Positions 9,774-19,961 are shown, numbered from the stretch's first letter. The stretch: DNA of 64,000 bases from Gemmatimonadota bacterium (GCA_016182795.1 JACPFW010000018.1:1-64000), one strand, 5' to 3'. Notes: a model not told the origin generated them from the letters alone. Translations and numbers: made by a program.

Positions 9774-12700
9774 TCAGTCTCCCGTCAATGTATGCCGCAG
9801 CCCCGACGCCTGCTGCTCGGCGGTAATCTCCATCTCGCGCTGCTCCGACACAAACCGCCGGTGCACCCAGGCACCGAAGTCGTCGAGGTAGCTGTAGGCC
9901 ACCGGGACGACGATCAGCGTCAGCGCCGTGGAGGTGATGAGCCCGCCGATGACCGCGCGGGCCATCGGGGCGCGGAACTCGCCGCCCTCGCCGAGGGCGA
10001 GCGCGATGGGGAGCATGCCGGCGATCATCGCGAGCGTCGTCATCATGATCGGGCGCAGCCGCACCGCCCCCGCCTCGACGAGCGCGTTGAACCGGTGCAT
10101 CCCGCTGCGCCGCTTCTCGTTGGCGTTGTCCACGAGCAGAATGGCGTTCTTCGTCACGAGGCCCATCAGCATGATCACGCCGATCATCGACATCATGCTC
10201 AGGGTCGAACGCGTCAGCAGCAGCGCGAGCAGGACGCCCACGAGCGACAGCGGGAGCGACAGCATGATGGCCACCGGGTGCGTGAACGACTCGAACTGCG
10301 ACGCGAGAATGAGGAAGATGAGGATGACCGCGAGGACGATGGCCTCCACCACGTAACCGGCCGTCTCGGCGAGCATTTCCGTTTCACCGGCGAGGGCGAC
10401 CGAATAGCCCGGCGGCATCGCGATCTGCGCCGACTTCGCCTGAATGGCGGCCGACGCCTCGGAGAGCGAGTAGCCGGGTACCATGTTGCCGGAGATCGTG
10501 ACGACGCGCTCCAGGCGCGTCCGGTCAATCTGCGCCGGGGCGCTCGACACGGTGACCTGCGCGATGTCACCAAGCCGCGCATAGGTGACGCCGTTGGGGC
10601 CGGCCTTGGCCGTGGGCACGGGCATGGCGCTCACGTCGGCGACCGAGCGGCGCAGCTCGGGCGCGACCTGCAGGCGGACGTCGCGTTCCTCGCCGGTGGG
10701 ATCTTCCCACCGCGTGGCGACTTCACCGGCAAACAGGGGGCGCATCGTCGCCGAGATCGAGCCGATGTCGAGGCCGATCTGGTTGGCGGACTCGCGATTG
10801 ATGTCGACGCGCAGCTCGGGCTTGGGGTCGCCGAGTGACGACTTGACGTCCACAATGCCGGGGAGGTGTGCGATGGAGTCGGTGAGGATCGTCGAGAGGC
10901 GCTGGAGTTCGCCCATGTCGGGTCCGCGCAGTTCCACCTGCAGCGGCGCGCGGCTCATGCCCGACATGCCGGGCGCCTGCACGAAGGTGCGCACGCCGTA
11001 CAGCCGGCCGAGCCGCTCGCGGGCGACCATCATCAGTTCGTTCGCCTTGAGCGACCGTTCGGCGGGCGGCACGAGCCGGACGTAGATCTCGCCGGCGCGC
11101 ACGGTGCCGGTGGGGCCGGCGCCGACCGTGGTGTAGCTGTACGCGACCTCCGGCATCGCCCGGAGCGTCGCGATCACCTGCTCGGCCTTGGCCTGCGTCT
11201 GCGCCAGGCTCGACCCCTCCGGGGTCTCGAAGTTCACCTGGAACTCGCTGTTGTCGGACTGCGGCGCGAACTCGCCGCCGATGAACGGCACCAGCGCGAA
11301 CGCCGCCACCAGGCTCACCGCGGCGATGACCAGCGTCTGGCGCCGGTGCATCAGCGCCCACTCGATGATCGCCCGATAGCCCTGCGAAATGCGGTCGAAC
11401 CAGATGTTGAACCTGGCGATGGCGCGGGTCAGCGCGTTGCCGGCGCTCTCGCCGTGGTGGTGCGGATCGACGCCCCACCAGGCGCTGAGCATCGGCGTGA
11501 GCGTGAACGACACGAACAGCGAGACGAGCACGGCCCACGCCACGGTCAGCCCGAAGGCGTAGAAGAACCGCCCGATGATGCCGCCCATGAACGCCACCGG
11601 CACGAAGACGGCGACGATCGAGAACGTCGTCGCCATCACCGCGAGGATGATCTCGTGCGTGCCGTTGCGCGCCGCGGTGAAGTGATCCTCCTTCATCTCG
11701 CGGTGGCGGACGACGTTCTCGATGACGACGATCGCGTCGTCAATCAGAATGCCGATGGAGAGCGAGAGCGCCATCAGGGTGATGACGTTCACGGTGAACC
11801 CCATCGCCCGCATGATGATGAACGCCGAAATCACCGACACCGGCAGCGACATCGCCGTGATCGCCGTCGCCTTCCAGTCGTTCAGGAAGAGCATCACGAT
11901 GACGACCGTGAGGATGGCGCCGAGGATGAGCTCGAACAGCACATCCTCGACCGAGTGGCGGATGAGCACGGAGTTGTCGCGGACGACGCGCAGTTCCGTC
12001 TGGCCCGGCAGCACCTGACTCAGCTTCTCGAGCTGCAGCTTGATGCCGTCGGCCACCTGCACCGTGTTGGCCCCCGACACCTTGATCACGTCAATGCCGA
12101 TGCTGCGCTTGCCGTCGACAAGGGCGAGCGAACGCTCCTCCTCGGTGGCGTCCTCCACCCGCGCCACGTCGCCGAGGCGCACCGTCAGGCCGTTGCGGGT
12201 GGTGATGATGACGTCGTTGAACTGGGCAGGATCCTTGATGCGTCCGCTGACACGCACGAGCTGCTCGCGCGCACCGAGCAGCACGCGCCCGGCCGGCACG
12301 TCGAGGTTCTGCCGCTGCAACGCGGCGGCGATCTGCGGCACGGTGACACCCAGCGCTTCCATCCGCGCCGGCTGCAGGTAGACGCGCACCTCGCGCTTGA
12401 GACCACCCGAAATGCGCACCTCGCCGACGCCGCTCACCGACTCGAGGCGCCGACGGATGGTCTCGTCGGCGAGCGCCGTGAGCTTGGCGATGGGCAGGGT
12501 GGGGCTGGAGACGGCAATCGAGACGATCGGCATGGCGCCGAAATCGATCTTCTGCACCACCGGCGGCTCGACCCCTTCGGGGAGATTGCGGCGAATGGCG
12601 TCGACCTTGGAGCGCAGGTCCTGCGCCGCGAGGTCGACGTTGCGCGACAGCTGAAACTCGATGATGACCTGCGACACGCCTTCGAGCGAAACCGACGTGA

Positions 12701-12986
12701 TCTTCTTGACGTCCTGCACCGGATTGAACGCTTCTTCGAGGCGCCGCGTGACTTCGCGCTCTACCGTGCCGGCGCTGGCGCCGGGATACACGGTCTGCAC
12801 CGTGACGATCGGCAGGTCCACCGACGGGAACTGGTCGATGGGAAGCCGGCGGTAGCTGAAGAAGCCGAGCACGACAAGTGCCGACATCACCATGGCGGTG
12901 AAGACGGGACGCCGAATGGCGAGGGCGCTGAGCCCGCCGCCCGCGAGATCCGAGGCCCGACGGCCGCGGGAGCGATTCTCTGGCAT
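9774..12986 (-). CDS. RND-family efflux pump inner-membrane subunit (AcrB/HAE1 type)
   Basis: A 1070-residue proton-driven drug or hydrophobe exporter. Typical RND features: a first helix after [15 protein letters not shown], the porter-domain opening ([14 protein letters not shown]), two large periplasmic loops, and a central helix with the proton-relay pair in [16 protein letters not shown]. Length and the twelve-helix pattern agree with HAE1 pumps. ATG at 12986 is one base after the adaptor gene's stop codon, so the two are translated in tandem. With the adaptor, TolC-like protein and TetR upstream this makes a complete tripartite system. Substrate range cannot be read from the sequence. 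Confidence 0.95.
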   Translation of the reverse strand: MPENRSRGRRASDLAGGGLSALAIRRPVFTAMVMSALVVLGFFSYRRLPIDQFPSVDLPIVTVQTVYPGASAGTVEREVTRRLEEAFNPVQDVKKITSVSLEGVSQVIIEFQLSRNVDLAAQDLRSKVDAIRRNLPEGVEPPVVQKIDFGAMPIVSIAVSSPTLPIAKLTALADETIRRRLESVSGVGEVRISGGLKREVRVYLQPARMEALGVTVPQIAAALQRQNLDVPAGRVLLGAREQLVRVSGRIKDPAQFNDVIITTRNGLTVRLGDVARVEDATEEERSLALVDGKRSIGIDVIKVSGANTVQVADGIKLQLEKLSQVLPGQTELRVVRDNSVLIRHSVEDVLFELILGAILTVVIVMLFLNDWKATAITAMSLPVSVISAFIIMRAMGFTVNVITLMALSLSIGILIDDAIVVIENVVRHREMKEDHFTAARNGTHEIILAVMATTFSIVAVFVPVAFMGGIIGRFFYAFGLTVAWAVLVSLFVSFTLTPMLSAWWGVDPHHHGESAGNALTRAIARFNIWFDRISQGYRAIIEWALMHRRQTLVIAAVSLVAAFALVPFIGGEFAPQSDNSEFQVNFETPEGSSLAQTQAKAEQVIATLRAMPEVAYSYTTVGAGPTGTVRAGEIYVRLVPPAERSLKANELMMVARERLGRLYGVRTFVQAPGMSGMSRAPLQVELRGPDMGELQRLSTILTDSIAHLPGIVDVKSSLGDPKPELRVDINRESANQIGLDIGSISATMRPLFAGEVATRWEDPTGEERDVRLQVAPELRRSVADVSAMPVPTAKAGPNGVTYARLGDIAQVTVSSAPAQIDRTRLERVVTISGNMVPGYSLSEASAAIQAKSAQIAMPPGYSVALAGETEMLAETAGYVVEAIVLAVILIFLILASQFESFTHPVAIMLSLPLSLVGVLLALLLTRSTLSMMSMIGVIMLMGLVTKNAILLVDNANEKRRSGMHRFNALVEAGAVRLRPIMMTTLAMIAGMLPIALALGEGGEFRAPMARAVIGGLITSTALTLIVVPVAYSYLDDFGAWVHRRFVSEQREMEITAEQQASGLRHTLTGD

Positions 12987-12987
12987 C

Positions 12988-14112
12988 CTACTTCTCCTTT
13001 GCCGTCGACACCTTCGTGCCGTCAGCCATCTCGACGCCCGCGGTGACGATCACGCGCTCGCCGGCCTTGAGGCCGCTCGCCACGGCAATCGTTCCCGCGT
13101 TCTCGTCGCGCGCGCCAATGACAACCGGACGGCGGTGGACCACCGATCCGTCGAGCACGAGCACGAACGGATCCTTCTCCGTGGTGCGGACCGCGTTCAC
13201 CGGCACGACCACGGTCTTGACCGCCGCGCCGGTGCGAATGCTGCCGTGCGCGAACTGGCCGGCCACGACCTTGCCGTCGCCATTGGCGAGCCGCACAAAG
13301 ACGCCGACCTGGCGCGTGGCGGCGTCGGCGACGGGATCCACACGCGCCACCGTCCCCTTGAACTCGCGTCCGGGCAGCGCGTCGATGCTGAATAGCACCA
13401 CCTGTCCCACGCGCACGCGCGCGGCATCGATGGCGCCGACCTGTCCCTTGAGTTCGAGCATCCGCGGATCGACGACGGTGAACACGGGATCCTCACCCTT
13501 CACCGACTCGCCTTCCTCGGCCACGCGGTCGCTCACCCACCCGTCGAACGGCGCCTTGAGCAGCGTGCGCCCGGCGGCTTCGTTGGCGCTGGCCAAGGCC
13601 GCCTTGGCGGCGGCGAGCTGCGCGACGGCCGCGTCATACCCCGCCTGCGCGGCCTTCATGTCGACCGCCGACATCGCGCCGGCGGCAAAGAGCTTGCGGG
13701 AGCCTTCGAGACGCTGGAGTGCGACGGCGACGCCGGCGTCGGCGGCGGCGACGTTGGCCTTGGCCCCTTCGGCGTTGCCGAGGACGCCCTGCGCCTCGAT
13801 GCGCGCCATCACCTGACCGCGGCTCACGCGCGCGCCGCGGTCAACCTTGACGTCGCGCAGTGTGCCGCCGACCTGCGCGCGCACGCGCACCACATCGGCG
13901 GGGTCGAGCGCGCCGCTGACGACGATGGCCGGGGCGATGTCGGCGGTGGTGACAACCGCGATGTCCGCGGGGCCGAGCACAATCGGCGGCGCCGAGTCAA
14001 CGGCGGCCGACTTGCCGCCGCAGGCGGTGAGCAGCACGGCCGCGGCGGAGCAGAGCACGAACGTGCGCGCGGCAGCGGTGCCGCGGCGCGAGAGAAGAGT
14101 AGGAGTCGTCAT
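12988..14112 (-). CDS. RND efflux periplasmic adaptor lipoprotein (MFP)
   Basis: A 374-residue membrane fusion protein. The lipobox LLTACGG puts the lipidated Cys at residue 31. A biotinyl-lipoyl-like and hairpin region follows (VRAQVGGTLRDVKV; a coiled hairpin rich in Ala between about 95 and 175), then beta-barrel and membrane-proximal domains. It links the inner-membrane pump to the outer-membrane channel. The ATG at 14112 is used; an in-frame TTG at 14118 would overlap the tolC-like stop codon and is a less likely start. Part of the four-gene efflux operon. Confidence 0.93.
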   Translation of the reverse strand: MTTPTLLSRRGTAAARTFVLCSAAAVLLTACGGKSAAVDSAPPIVLGPADIAVVTTADIAPAIVVSGALDPADVVRVRAQVGGTLRDVKVDRGARVSRGQVMARIEAQGVLGNAEGAKANVAAADAGVAVALQRLEGSRKLFAAGAMSAVDMKAAQAGYDAAVAQLAAAKAALASANEAAGRTLLKAPFDGWVSDRVAEEGESVKGEDPVFTVVDPRMLELKGQVGAIDAARVRVGQVVLFSIDALPGREFKGTVARVDPVADAATRQVGVFVRLANGDGKVVAGQFAHGSIRTGAAVKTVVVPVNAVRTTEKDPFVLVLDGSVVHRRPVVIGARDENAGTIAVASGLKAGERVIVTAGVEMADGTKVSTAKEK

Positions 14113-14114
14113 GT

Positions 14115-15506
14115 TCAACGGGCCGGGTTAAGAGCGGCGGAGCTGACCCCGAGGGCGCGCTGCAGCCCGGCGTCGGCGATGTGGTATTGGGCGACGGCCT
14201 GCGCATAGTTCGCGCGGGCCATCAGGAGCGCGAGGCGAGCGTCGCTCACGTCGAGATGCGTGGCGAGGCCCTGATCGTACCGCAGCACGGTGAGGTCGTA
14301 CACCTTTTGGGCCTGGTCCACCGTGCGCTGCCGGGCTGTAATGGCGGCCGCGGCGCGCGTGCGTTCACCGAGTGCCTGCTGAAACTGCAGCTGCACGGCC
14401 TCCCGCAGCTGCGCGAGCTTGTAGCGCTCCGCTTGCAGGCCAATGCGCGCCTGCGACAACTCGGCGCCGCGCTTGAAGCCGTTGAACAGCGGCACCTTCA
14501 GCGTGAGCGAGGCGTTCCAGTCAGTCAGCCAGTTGCGGCCGTTGAGCGCGAAGACTTCCTGCGGGTACATGATGCGTCCGAGACTCATACGGAAGTCGAG
14601 GGCGGGGATATACGCCGCGATCGCCTGCTTCACGAGTTCGTTGGCGATGCGCACCGCGTCCTCTTCGGCCTTTACCGCCGAGCGGTCGTCGACGCCGCCC
14701 ATCGTGGCGGACGTCGGCGCGAGGCTCGGGGGGGCGGTGAGGGGCGTCGTCAGCACGACCGGCGTGTCCATCGGCACATTCACGAGCCGCTTGAGATCGA
14801 GCGTGGCGACGGCGGCGCCGTTTTGCGCGTCGAGGAGCTGCGGGCGCAGGTTCTCGAGCGAGACCTCGGCGCGCAGCACGTCGAGTTCTGAGCCCGTGCC
14901 GGCGGTGAGGCGCAGGCGCTCCTGGTCGAGAAAGCGGGCGGCCTGGGCGACCGCCTCACGGGCGCTGGCTTCGAGCGCGGCGGCCAGCTGCGCCCGCGCG
15001 TAGGCACTGCGCACCTGGTATTCGGTTTCGGCGAGCTGCTCGCGCAGGCCGTACCGTGAGGCCGATTGGTAGTAGTTGGCGATGCGCAGCGCGCTGCCGA
15101 GCCGCGGGGAGAAGATCGCCTGCGTCGCCGTGAGGTTTGCCGTGTACTGGTTGACCCGGCCGAACGGCAGATTGGAAAAGAGCTTGGCGATTGGAGCCAG
15201 CGACGAGTCGGCGGAGGCGCCACTGGGCGCCTTCACCTGGAACGGCGACGCGTAGGTGCGCTGATAGTTGAAGCTGCCGTCGAGCGCGGGGAGAGCGGCG
15301 GACCGAGCGGCGCGCACCTGCGTGGCGGCGACGTCCACCTGCGCGCGGGCGAGGCGCGCCTCCTCACCCTGGGTGCCGGAGCGCTGGAGCGCGTCATCGA
15401 GGGAGAGCCGAACCGTGTCGGTCGGCGTCGGGCGCTGCGCGCCAAGCACCGGCGCGGCGAGCACGGCGAGCACCGCAAGCCGAGTGCAATGCGAGATCAG
15501 GGTCAC
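14115..15506 (-). CDS. TolC-family outer-membrane efflux channel
   Basis: A 463-residue protein with a signal peptide (about 1-23, ending VLGAQ) and two homologous halves rich in long amphipathic helices, as in outer-membrane factors that form the trimeric exit duct. The start is GTG at 15506, overlapping the TGA of the TetR gene (GTGA), which couples channel synthesis to the regulator. The gene order regulator-channel-adaptor-pump is a standard arrangement for substrate-induced efflux. Confidence 0.92.
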   Translation of the reverse strand: MTLISHCTRLAVLAVLAAPVLGAQRPTPTDTVRLSLDDALQRSGTQGEEARLARAQVDVAATQVRAARSAALPALDGSFNYQRTYASPFQVKAPSGASADSSLAPIAKLFSNLPFGRVNQYTANLTATQAIFSPRLGSALRIANYYQSASRYGLREQLAETEYQVRSAYARAQLAAALEASAREAVAQAARFLDQERLRLTAGTGSELDVLRAEVSLENLRPQLLDAQNGAAVATLDLKRLVNVPMDTPVVLTTPLTAPPSLAPTSATMGGVDDRSAVKAEEDAVRIANELVKQAIAAYIPALDFRMSLGRIMYPQEVFALNGRNWLTDWNASLTLKVPLFNGFKRGAELSQARIGLQAERYKLAQLREAVQLQFQQALGERTRAAAAITARQRTVDQAQKVYDLTVLRYDQGLATHLDVSDARLALLMARANYAQAVAQYHIADAGLQRALGVSSAALNPAR

Positions 15507-16231
15507 GTGTGGGTCCTGCGGTGGCCGCGGGCCGCGCGCACGCGGACCGTCGGACGGAGGCTGTGAAGGAAGAGATCGATGGTGGAGTCCACCATGCGTT
15601 CCCGGTCGAACGGGTCCTGCGCATCGAGTCCCATGCTGCCGCGCCAGAGATGCTGCAGCAACAGACCTGACGTGAAGATCCGCGCGGCGGTTTCGCCGTC
15701 GGCGTCGGCGCGGAACTCGCCGGTGGCCTTGCCGCGCTCGATGAGTGTCGTGATGAGCGCCCAGCCATCGACCAGGGCGTGCTGCACGACCTTGGCGAAG
15801 AGATGCGGCGCATCAGTGTGGAGCGCGAGGTAGACGATGCGCAGGAGGCGGCGCGTCTCATCGGTGGGATCGGCGAAGCCCTTGCGCATCACGGTGCGGA
15901 GCTGGGCCGAGACCGGCCCCGTGCTGGTGGCGACCAACGCGGCGAGCCGGTCCACCTCTGACTGGTCGGCCGCCTCGGCGAGGCGCAGCAGCAGGGCGTC
16001 CTTGTTCTTGAAGTAGTAGTAGATGGTGCCCTTGGTCACGCCGGCCGCGGCGGCGATGTCCGAGAGGCGCGTGGCGCTGTAGCCGCGCGCGGCGAACACG
16101 CGAAGCGCGGCATTGAGCAGTTCGCGCGGCCGTTCGTCCGGGCGTCGCGTCCACTTGGGCGCCGGCGGCGCCGGCGCCCGAGGCGGAACTCGGCGCGGCT
16201 CGCGGCGCGGGGTCGAATGTTTCTTGACCAT
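15503..16231 (-). CDS. TetR-family transcriptional regulator of the efflux operon
   Basis: A 242-residue regulator. A basic Pro-rich tail (1-35) precedes the DNA-binding domain (about 36-85), with the helix-turn-helix in SDIAAAAGVTKGTIYYYFK. The rest is an all-helical ligand-binding domain. As first gene of the operon, it probably represses itself and the pump and is released by pump substrates. Two copies of the palindrome ACCGnnCGGT lie upstream (16250-16259 and 16307-16316) and are the best operator candidates. The ATG at 16231 is the longest natural start; the N-terminal 35 residues are unusual in length for the family. Confidence 0.92.
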   Translation of the reverse strand: MVKKHSTPRREPRRVPPRAPAPPAPKWTRRPDERPRELLNAALRVFAARGYSATRLSDIAAAAGVTKGTIYYYFKNKDALLLRLAEAADQSEVDRLAALVATSTGPVSAQLRTVMRKGFADPTDETRRLLRIVYLALHTDAPHLFAKVVQHALVDGWALITTLIERGKATGEFRADADGETAARIFTSGLLLQHLWRGSMGLDAQDPFDRERMVDSTIDLFLHSLRPTVRVRAARGHRRTHT

Positions 16232-16249
16232 GAAGTCAAATACGGAGTA

Positions 16250-16316
16250 ACCGGACGGTCGTTCGATACGAGAGGGAAACGTCTATGCCACGACGAGAAT
16301 CGCCGCACCGTCCGGT
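16250..16316. promoter_or_regulatory. Candidate TetR operators: two ACCGnnCGGT palindromes
   Basis: ACCGGACGGT at 16250-16259 and its exact reverse complement at 16307-16316 are 57 bases apart, upstream of the TetR gene and of the divergent gene at 16447. Each is itself a palindrome with a two-base centre, and both continue with CG on the + strand. TetR dimers bind short palindromes near their own promoters, so these fit autoregulation; no other copy was noticed nearby. Confidence 0.45.
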
Positions 16317-16446
16317 CGGGCGATGGGTGTATCTATCTCATGGGTAAGTTACTAGGGTCGGCAGCCGTGGTCAAATTCCCACGCGGCGCGCCACCGTGCA
16401 CCGCCTTACAATTGAGGCGTCTCGCACCCCCAACCCACCTCGAATC

Positions 16447-18702
16447 ATGCGCCTGCCCCCCCTTCGTTCACTCGCCGCCCTGCTGGTCGGACTTTCCTCG
16501 GTCGCGTCGTCGCAGGCGACGGCCCCCGTGCTCGACGGGCGCGGCGTGCACCTTGTCCTCGACGCCGCGCACGGCGGGATCCGGCGCCTGGAGTCCGCGT
16601 CAGGCCAGGAAGTGGCGGTCCCGACCAACGAAGCGCTGGCGCTGTTCCGGCTTGAGCGCGCACCCGGTCAGGAGGCCATCGAGGCAACGAGCGCCGCGCG
16701 CTTCACGTGGTCGCGCATCGAGGGCGCACGGCCGGGGCTGAGCCTGCAGTGGGAGGGCTTCCGCGCCTATCCGTCGCTGCGCGTCCGCGCCACAGTGCAC
16801 ATCGACGGCGACTCGACCGCCGCGTGGCACATCGCGCTCGACGGCATGGCGGGAGTGGGGATCGAGAAGGTGGTGTATCCGCGGCTCGGCGGCGTGGGCC
16901 TGACGGAGATGGCCGAACTCTCGGTGCCGCTGTGGATGGGCCAGCGCGCCAAGGATCCGCGCAACCTGCTCTCCGGCCCCGACGGCAAGGGGCGGCGGTT
17001 CGAGTGGCAGTATCCGGGCCAGCTCTCGTTTCAGATGATCGCCCTCACGCGGCCGAACGGCGCCGGGCTCTACGTGGCGACGGACGACTCCCTGGCGTAC
17101 CGCAAGCTGTTCATCATGTCGGGCGACGGCGAGGGATACGGGCGCATCGAGGTGGCGCACCAGCTGTCCGACCCAGCCACGACGACGCAGTACGCACCGA
17201 CCTACGCGGTGAAGCTCGGCGTCATTCACGGCACGTGGATGCACGCGGTGGAGCGCTACCGCGCGTGGGGCGAGCGCCAGGCGTGGGCGCGCAACAGTCG
17301 CGTGGCCCGCGGCACCGCCACCCCGTGGATGCGTGAGACGGGCGTATGGGTATGGAATCGCGGACGCGCCGCGCAGGTGCTCGATCCGGCCATCACCCTG
17401 CGCCAGCAGCTGGGGCTGCCGGTGAGCGTGTTCTGGCATTGGTGGCACGCGGGGCCGTACGACACGTCGTTCCCCGACTACCTGCCACCGCGCGACGGTG
17501 TGCCGGCGTTCACGGCCGCGGTCAAGAAGGCGCACGCGTCCGACGTTAGGGCCATCGTCTACATGAACCAGCGGCTCTGGTGCACGCAGACGCCGAGCTA
17601 CAAGCGCGAAGGCGCCGAGCGCTACGCGGTGCGCGAGCGCGACGGCACGGTGCGCCTTGAGACGTACATGGTGTTCGACCCCTCGCCGTGCGCACCGATG
17701 GACATCGCCACCAAGTTCTGGCGCGACAAGTACGCCGGCATCGCCGACACGGTGGTGCAGCAGTACGGGATCGACGGCATTTATATGGATCAGGCGGTGC
17801 TCAGTCTGGCGTGCTGGTCGCCCGATCACGGCCATCCAGTGGGCGGCGGACACTATTGGATGGACGGGTTCCGCGCGCTCGCCGCCGACATGCGCCAGCG
17901 CAACGGCTCCACGCTCGGCCTCGCCGGCGAGGGCGGGGGTGAAAGCTGGCTCCCCGATCTCGACGCGTTCCTCACCTTGCAGGTGAGTCAGGAGCGGTAC
18001 GGCGATCCGGCGAGCGGATGGGAGCCGCTGCCGATGTTCCAGGCGGCGTATCATCACCACGCCATCACCTACGGGACTTACGGGTCGCTCACCTACCCAC
18101 CGTACGACGAGATGTGGCCCGACTCAACGCGGCCGGCCAACGCGCTGACGCTGCTCGACATCAAGTATCGCCGGCAGTTCCTGATGGAGCAGGCGCGCAT
18201 GTTCGTGTGGGGAATGCAGCCGACGATCGCCAACCTGCTCCCCGAGCAGTTCACCAAGCGCGCCGGCGAGATTGCGTATCTCTCGCGACTGGCGCGCATC
18301 CGGCACGCCAACCGCGCCTGGCTGCAGGATGGGACGTTCGAGATCCCGCCGGCGTCGAACGCGCCCGACCTGCAGTTCACGGGCTCGCGCATTTCCATCT
18401 ATGCCGCGCGACGCGGCGGCGCCACCGAAGTCGCGCTGCACGCGCCCGCGGTGCTCACCGGGGCGTGGCGGGCGTCGAACGGCCAGGTGGGCATTGCGCT
18501 GGCGAGCATCGACGACGCGGCGCGCACGGTGACGCTGACGCTTGATCCGGCTCGGCACGGGACGGCGCGCGGCGCGACGCTCTGGCGCGTGGACAGCACG
18601 GGGAAGCGAAAGGTCGGCACACTTGCCGCCGGCGCGCGCGAGCTCACGGTCGACGTCGCGGCGCTGGAGGGCGTGTTGCTGATCATCGAGCCGGCGCGCT
18701 AG
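16447..18702 (+). CDS. Secreted DUF6259-like putative glycoside hydrolase
   Basis: A 751-residue secreted protein; the start at 16447 gives the signal peptide MRLPPLRSLAALLVG ending SSQA. An N-terminal beta-sandwich-like part (to about 310) precedes a TIM-barrel-like part with VFWHWWHAGPYD, AIVYMNQRLWC, GIDGIYMDQ and LAGEGGGESW. An Asp in a Y-x-D strand end and a Glu in a later strand are typical acid pairs of retaining glycosidases in clans related to alpha-galactosidases. I recognise it only as similar to the DUF6259 group, whose substrates are poorly known. It stands alone, divergent from the efflux operon. Polysaccharide degradation is an inference. Confidence 0.65.
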   Translation: MRLPPLRSLAALLVGLSSVASSQATAPVLDGRGVHLVLDAAHGGIRRLESASGQEVAVPTNEALALFRLERAPGQEAIEATSAARFTWSRIEGARPGLSLQWEGFRAYPSLRVRATVHIDGDSTAAWHIALDGMAGVGIEKVVYPRLGGVGLTEMAELSVPLWMGQRAKDPRNLLSGPDGKGRRFEWQYPGQLSFQMIALTRPNGAGLYVATDDSLAYRKLFIMSGDGEGYGRIEVAHQLSDPATTTQYAPTYAVKLGVIHGTWMHAVERYRAWGERQAWARNSRVARGTATPWMRETGVWVWNRGRAAQVLDPAITLRQQLGLPVSVFWHWWHAGPYDTSFPDYLPPRDGVPAFTAAVKKAHASDVRAIVYMNQRLWCTQTPSYKREGAERYAVRERDGTVRLETYMVFDPSPCAPMDIATKFWRDKYAGIADTVVQQYGIDGIYMDQAVLSLACWSPDHGHPVGGGHYWMDGFRALAADMRQRNGSTLGLAGEGGGESWLPDLDAFLTLQVSQERYGDPASGWEPLPMFQAAYHHHAITYGTYGSLTYPPYDEMWPDSTRPANALTLLDIKYRRQFLMEQARMFVWGMQPTIANLLPEQFTKRAGEIAYLSRLARIRHANRAWLQDGTFEIPPASNAPDLQFTGSRISIYAARRGGATEVALHAPAVLTGAWRASNGQVGIALASIDDAARTVTLTLDPARHGTARGATLWRVDSTGKRKVGTLAAGARELTVDVAALEGVLLIIEPAR

Positions 18703-18717
18703 CGGACCGCGCCGGCT
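18689..18717. terminator. Hairpin spanning a convergent gene junction
   Basis: AGCCGGCGCG at 18689-18698 pairs perfectly with 18708-18717 around a nine-base loop that contains the stop codon of the upstream + strand gene. The minus-strand LuxR gene ends at 18716, inside the right arm. There is no clear T-tract on either side, so it may stabilise 3' ends rather than terminate alone. Confidence 0.45.
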
Positions 18718-19273
18718 ACGGCTCGCGGGGAAGCAGCAGGTCTTCGAGAAAGAAGGCCGCCAGTTCAGCACGTCCGGCGAGGCCAGACTTTTGGTACACC
18801 ATTACGGCGTGCTGGCGCACGGTGCGTTCGCTGCGCTGGGTGGCGCCGGCGATCTGCTTGTGCCCGTAGCCTTTGAGCAGGAGCAGGGCCACTTCGCGTT
18901 CAGCCGGCGTCAGCTTCCACGCGCTGAACTGCTGGTCGATGGCCACGCCCAGTCCGGCGAGCGCTGACTGGGCGTGCGCCCGCCATTCATCGCGCTCGGC
19001 CTGCAGCGTGGCCTGCCGCGACGCGAATGCCCGCCGGGCGGCGGCGAGCGATTGCGAGGCCCGCCGCCAGCCACGATACAGCCAGACGGCAAAGCTGAGG
19101 CTGATCGCCATCAGCGTGACTTCAAACACGACGTGTGCCGACAGCCAACTGGTTGGCCGATCAAACGCCAGGTCAATCGCGCCGCCGACGGCGACGACGA
19201 CGAGGATGCCAGCCACCGCCAGCGGTATGGTGCCGGCGCGATCCTCGTCATCCATGTAAAGAGGTTCGTCCAT
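18716..19273 (-). CDS. Membrane-anchored LuxR-type transcriptional regulator
   Basis: A 185-residue protein with two transmembrane helices (about 15-37 and 46-66), a helical, probably coiled linker (68-98) and a C-terminal LuxR/GerE helix-turn-helix (about 118-180: LTPAEREVALLLLKGYGHKQIA). There is no receiver or ligand domain, so regulation would come through the membrane part or linker. The start at 19273 (MDEPLYMDDE) is preferred; a longer frame reaches 19396. It is divergent from the DUF2231 gene, and a 9-bp inverted repeat lies between them. I infer that it controls that gene, itself or both. Confidence 0.8.
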   Translation of the reverse strand: MDEPLYMDDEDRAGTIPLAVAGILVVVAVGGAIDLAFDRPTSWLSAHVVFEVTLMAISLSFAVWLYRGWRRASQSLAAARRAFASRQATLQAERDEWRAHAQSALAGLGVAIDQQFSAWKLTPAEREVALLLLKGYGHKQIAGATQRSERTVRQHAVMVYQKSGLAGRAELAAFFLEDLLLPREP

Positions 19274-19305
19274 ATCTAACGGTACGTCTGGCAACGCCTT
19301 ATCCG

Positions 19306-19362
19306 CTATCCGGCGTTTGACGGATGGCAACTCTCCATGCTGTCGGTACACCTGCCGGATAG
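19306..19362. promoter_or_regulatory. Inverted repeat between LuxR-type and DUF2231 genes
   Basis: CTATCCGGC (19306-19314) and its reverse complement GCCGGATAG (19354-19362) lie in the divergent spacer, 39 bases apart. Position and symmetry fit binding sites of a dimeric regulator, the obvious candidate being the adjacent LuxR-type protein. Half-sites this far apart would need looping or two dimers. Confidence 0.4.
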
Positions 19363-19415
19363 TGTGCGACGCCAGGCCGGTGCATTCTCGGGGCATTCCT
19401 CAACCGGAGACCGCA

Positions 19416-19961
19416 TTGCTCCCTGATCCGCTGCATCCCATCGTCGTTCACTTCCCGATTGTCCTGTCGATTCTACTCCCGCTGGTCGCGGCGGGCGCGC
19501 TGTACGCTGTCAGCCGCGGGGCGCGGCCGATGCGGGCGTGGGGCATCACCATCGCGGTGGCCGCCGCCCTGACCCTCAGCGCGTGGGTGGCCACCGAGAC
19601 GGGCGAACAGCAGGAAGAGCGCGTGGAAGATGTGGTTGGCGAGTCGCGGCTCGACGCCCACGCCTCGGCGGGTGAGTCGCTGTTCTACGCTTCCATTGGT
19701 GTGCTGGCCGTGCTGGCGCTCGGGTTGGCGCCGGCCAACACGGGGCGCGTGGCCCGATACGTTGGCGCGGCGGCGACGCTGACCGTGGCCGCCGCGTCGT
19801 TCAAGGTGGGAATGACGGGCGGCGATCTCGTTTACAAGTACGACGCGGCGTCGGTCTACGCGAAGTCCGATACCACGGCCGCCGGCGCGGCGGGCGAGAA
19901 GCGTGAGGGCGGCGAGAAGGGAGAGAAGGGCGAGAAGGACGACGACGAGAAGGACGAGTGA
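19416..19961 (+). CDS. DUF2231-like membrane protein with charged C-terminal tail
   Basis: A 181-residue protein beginning PDPLHPIVVHFPIVL, the signature opening of DUF2231 membrane proteins, followed by four hydrophobic helices to about residue 140. The C-terminus is low-complexity and highly charged: (GEK) repeats, then DDDEKDE. TTG at 19416 is the start because GGAG lies exactly six bases upstream and the conserved motif begins there; the longer frame from 19317 is not supported. The function of DUF2231 proteins is not established, although some sit with haem or electron-transport genes. The tail could bind metal or polyanions; that is speculation. Confidence 0.75.
   Translation: MLPDPLHPIVVHFPIVLSILLPLVAAGALYAVSRGARPMRAWGITIAVAAALTLSAWVATETGEQQEERVEDVVGESRLDAHASAGESLFYASIGVLAVLALGLAPANTGRVARYVGAAATLTVAAASFKVGMTGGDLVYKYDAASVYAKSDTTAAGAAGEKREGGEKGEKGEKDDDEKDE

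Noticed and set aside
7692-10838. A 1048-codon open frame on the + strand (and similar ones at 10866-13046 and 36618-39476)
   Set aside because: They lie opposite genes with clear family motifs. Their translations are Arg/His/Asp/Val-rich shadow sequence typical of the antisense strand in GC-rich coding DNA.
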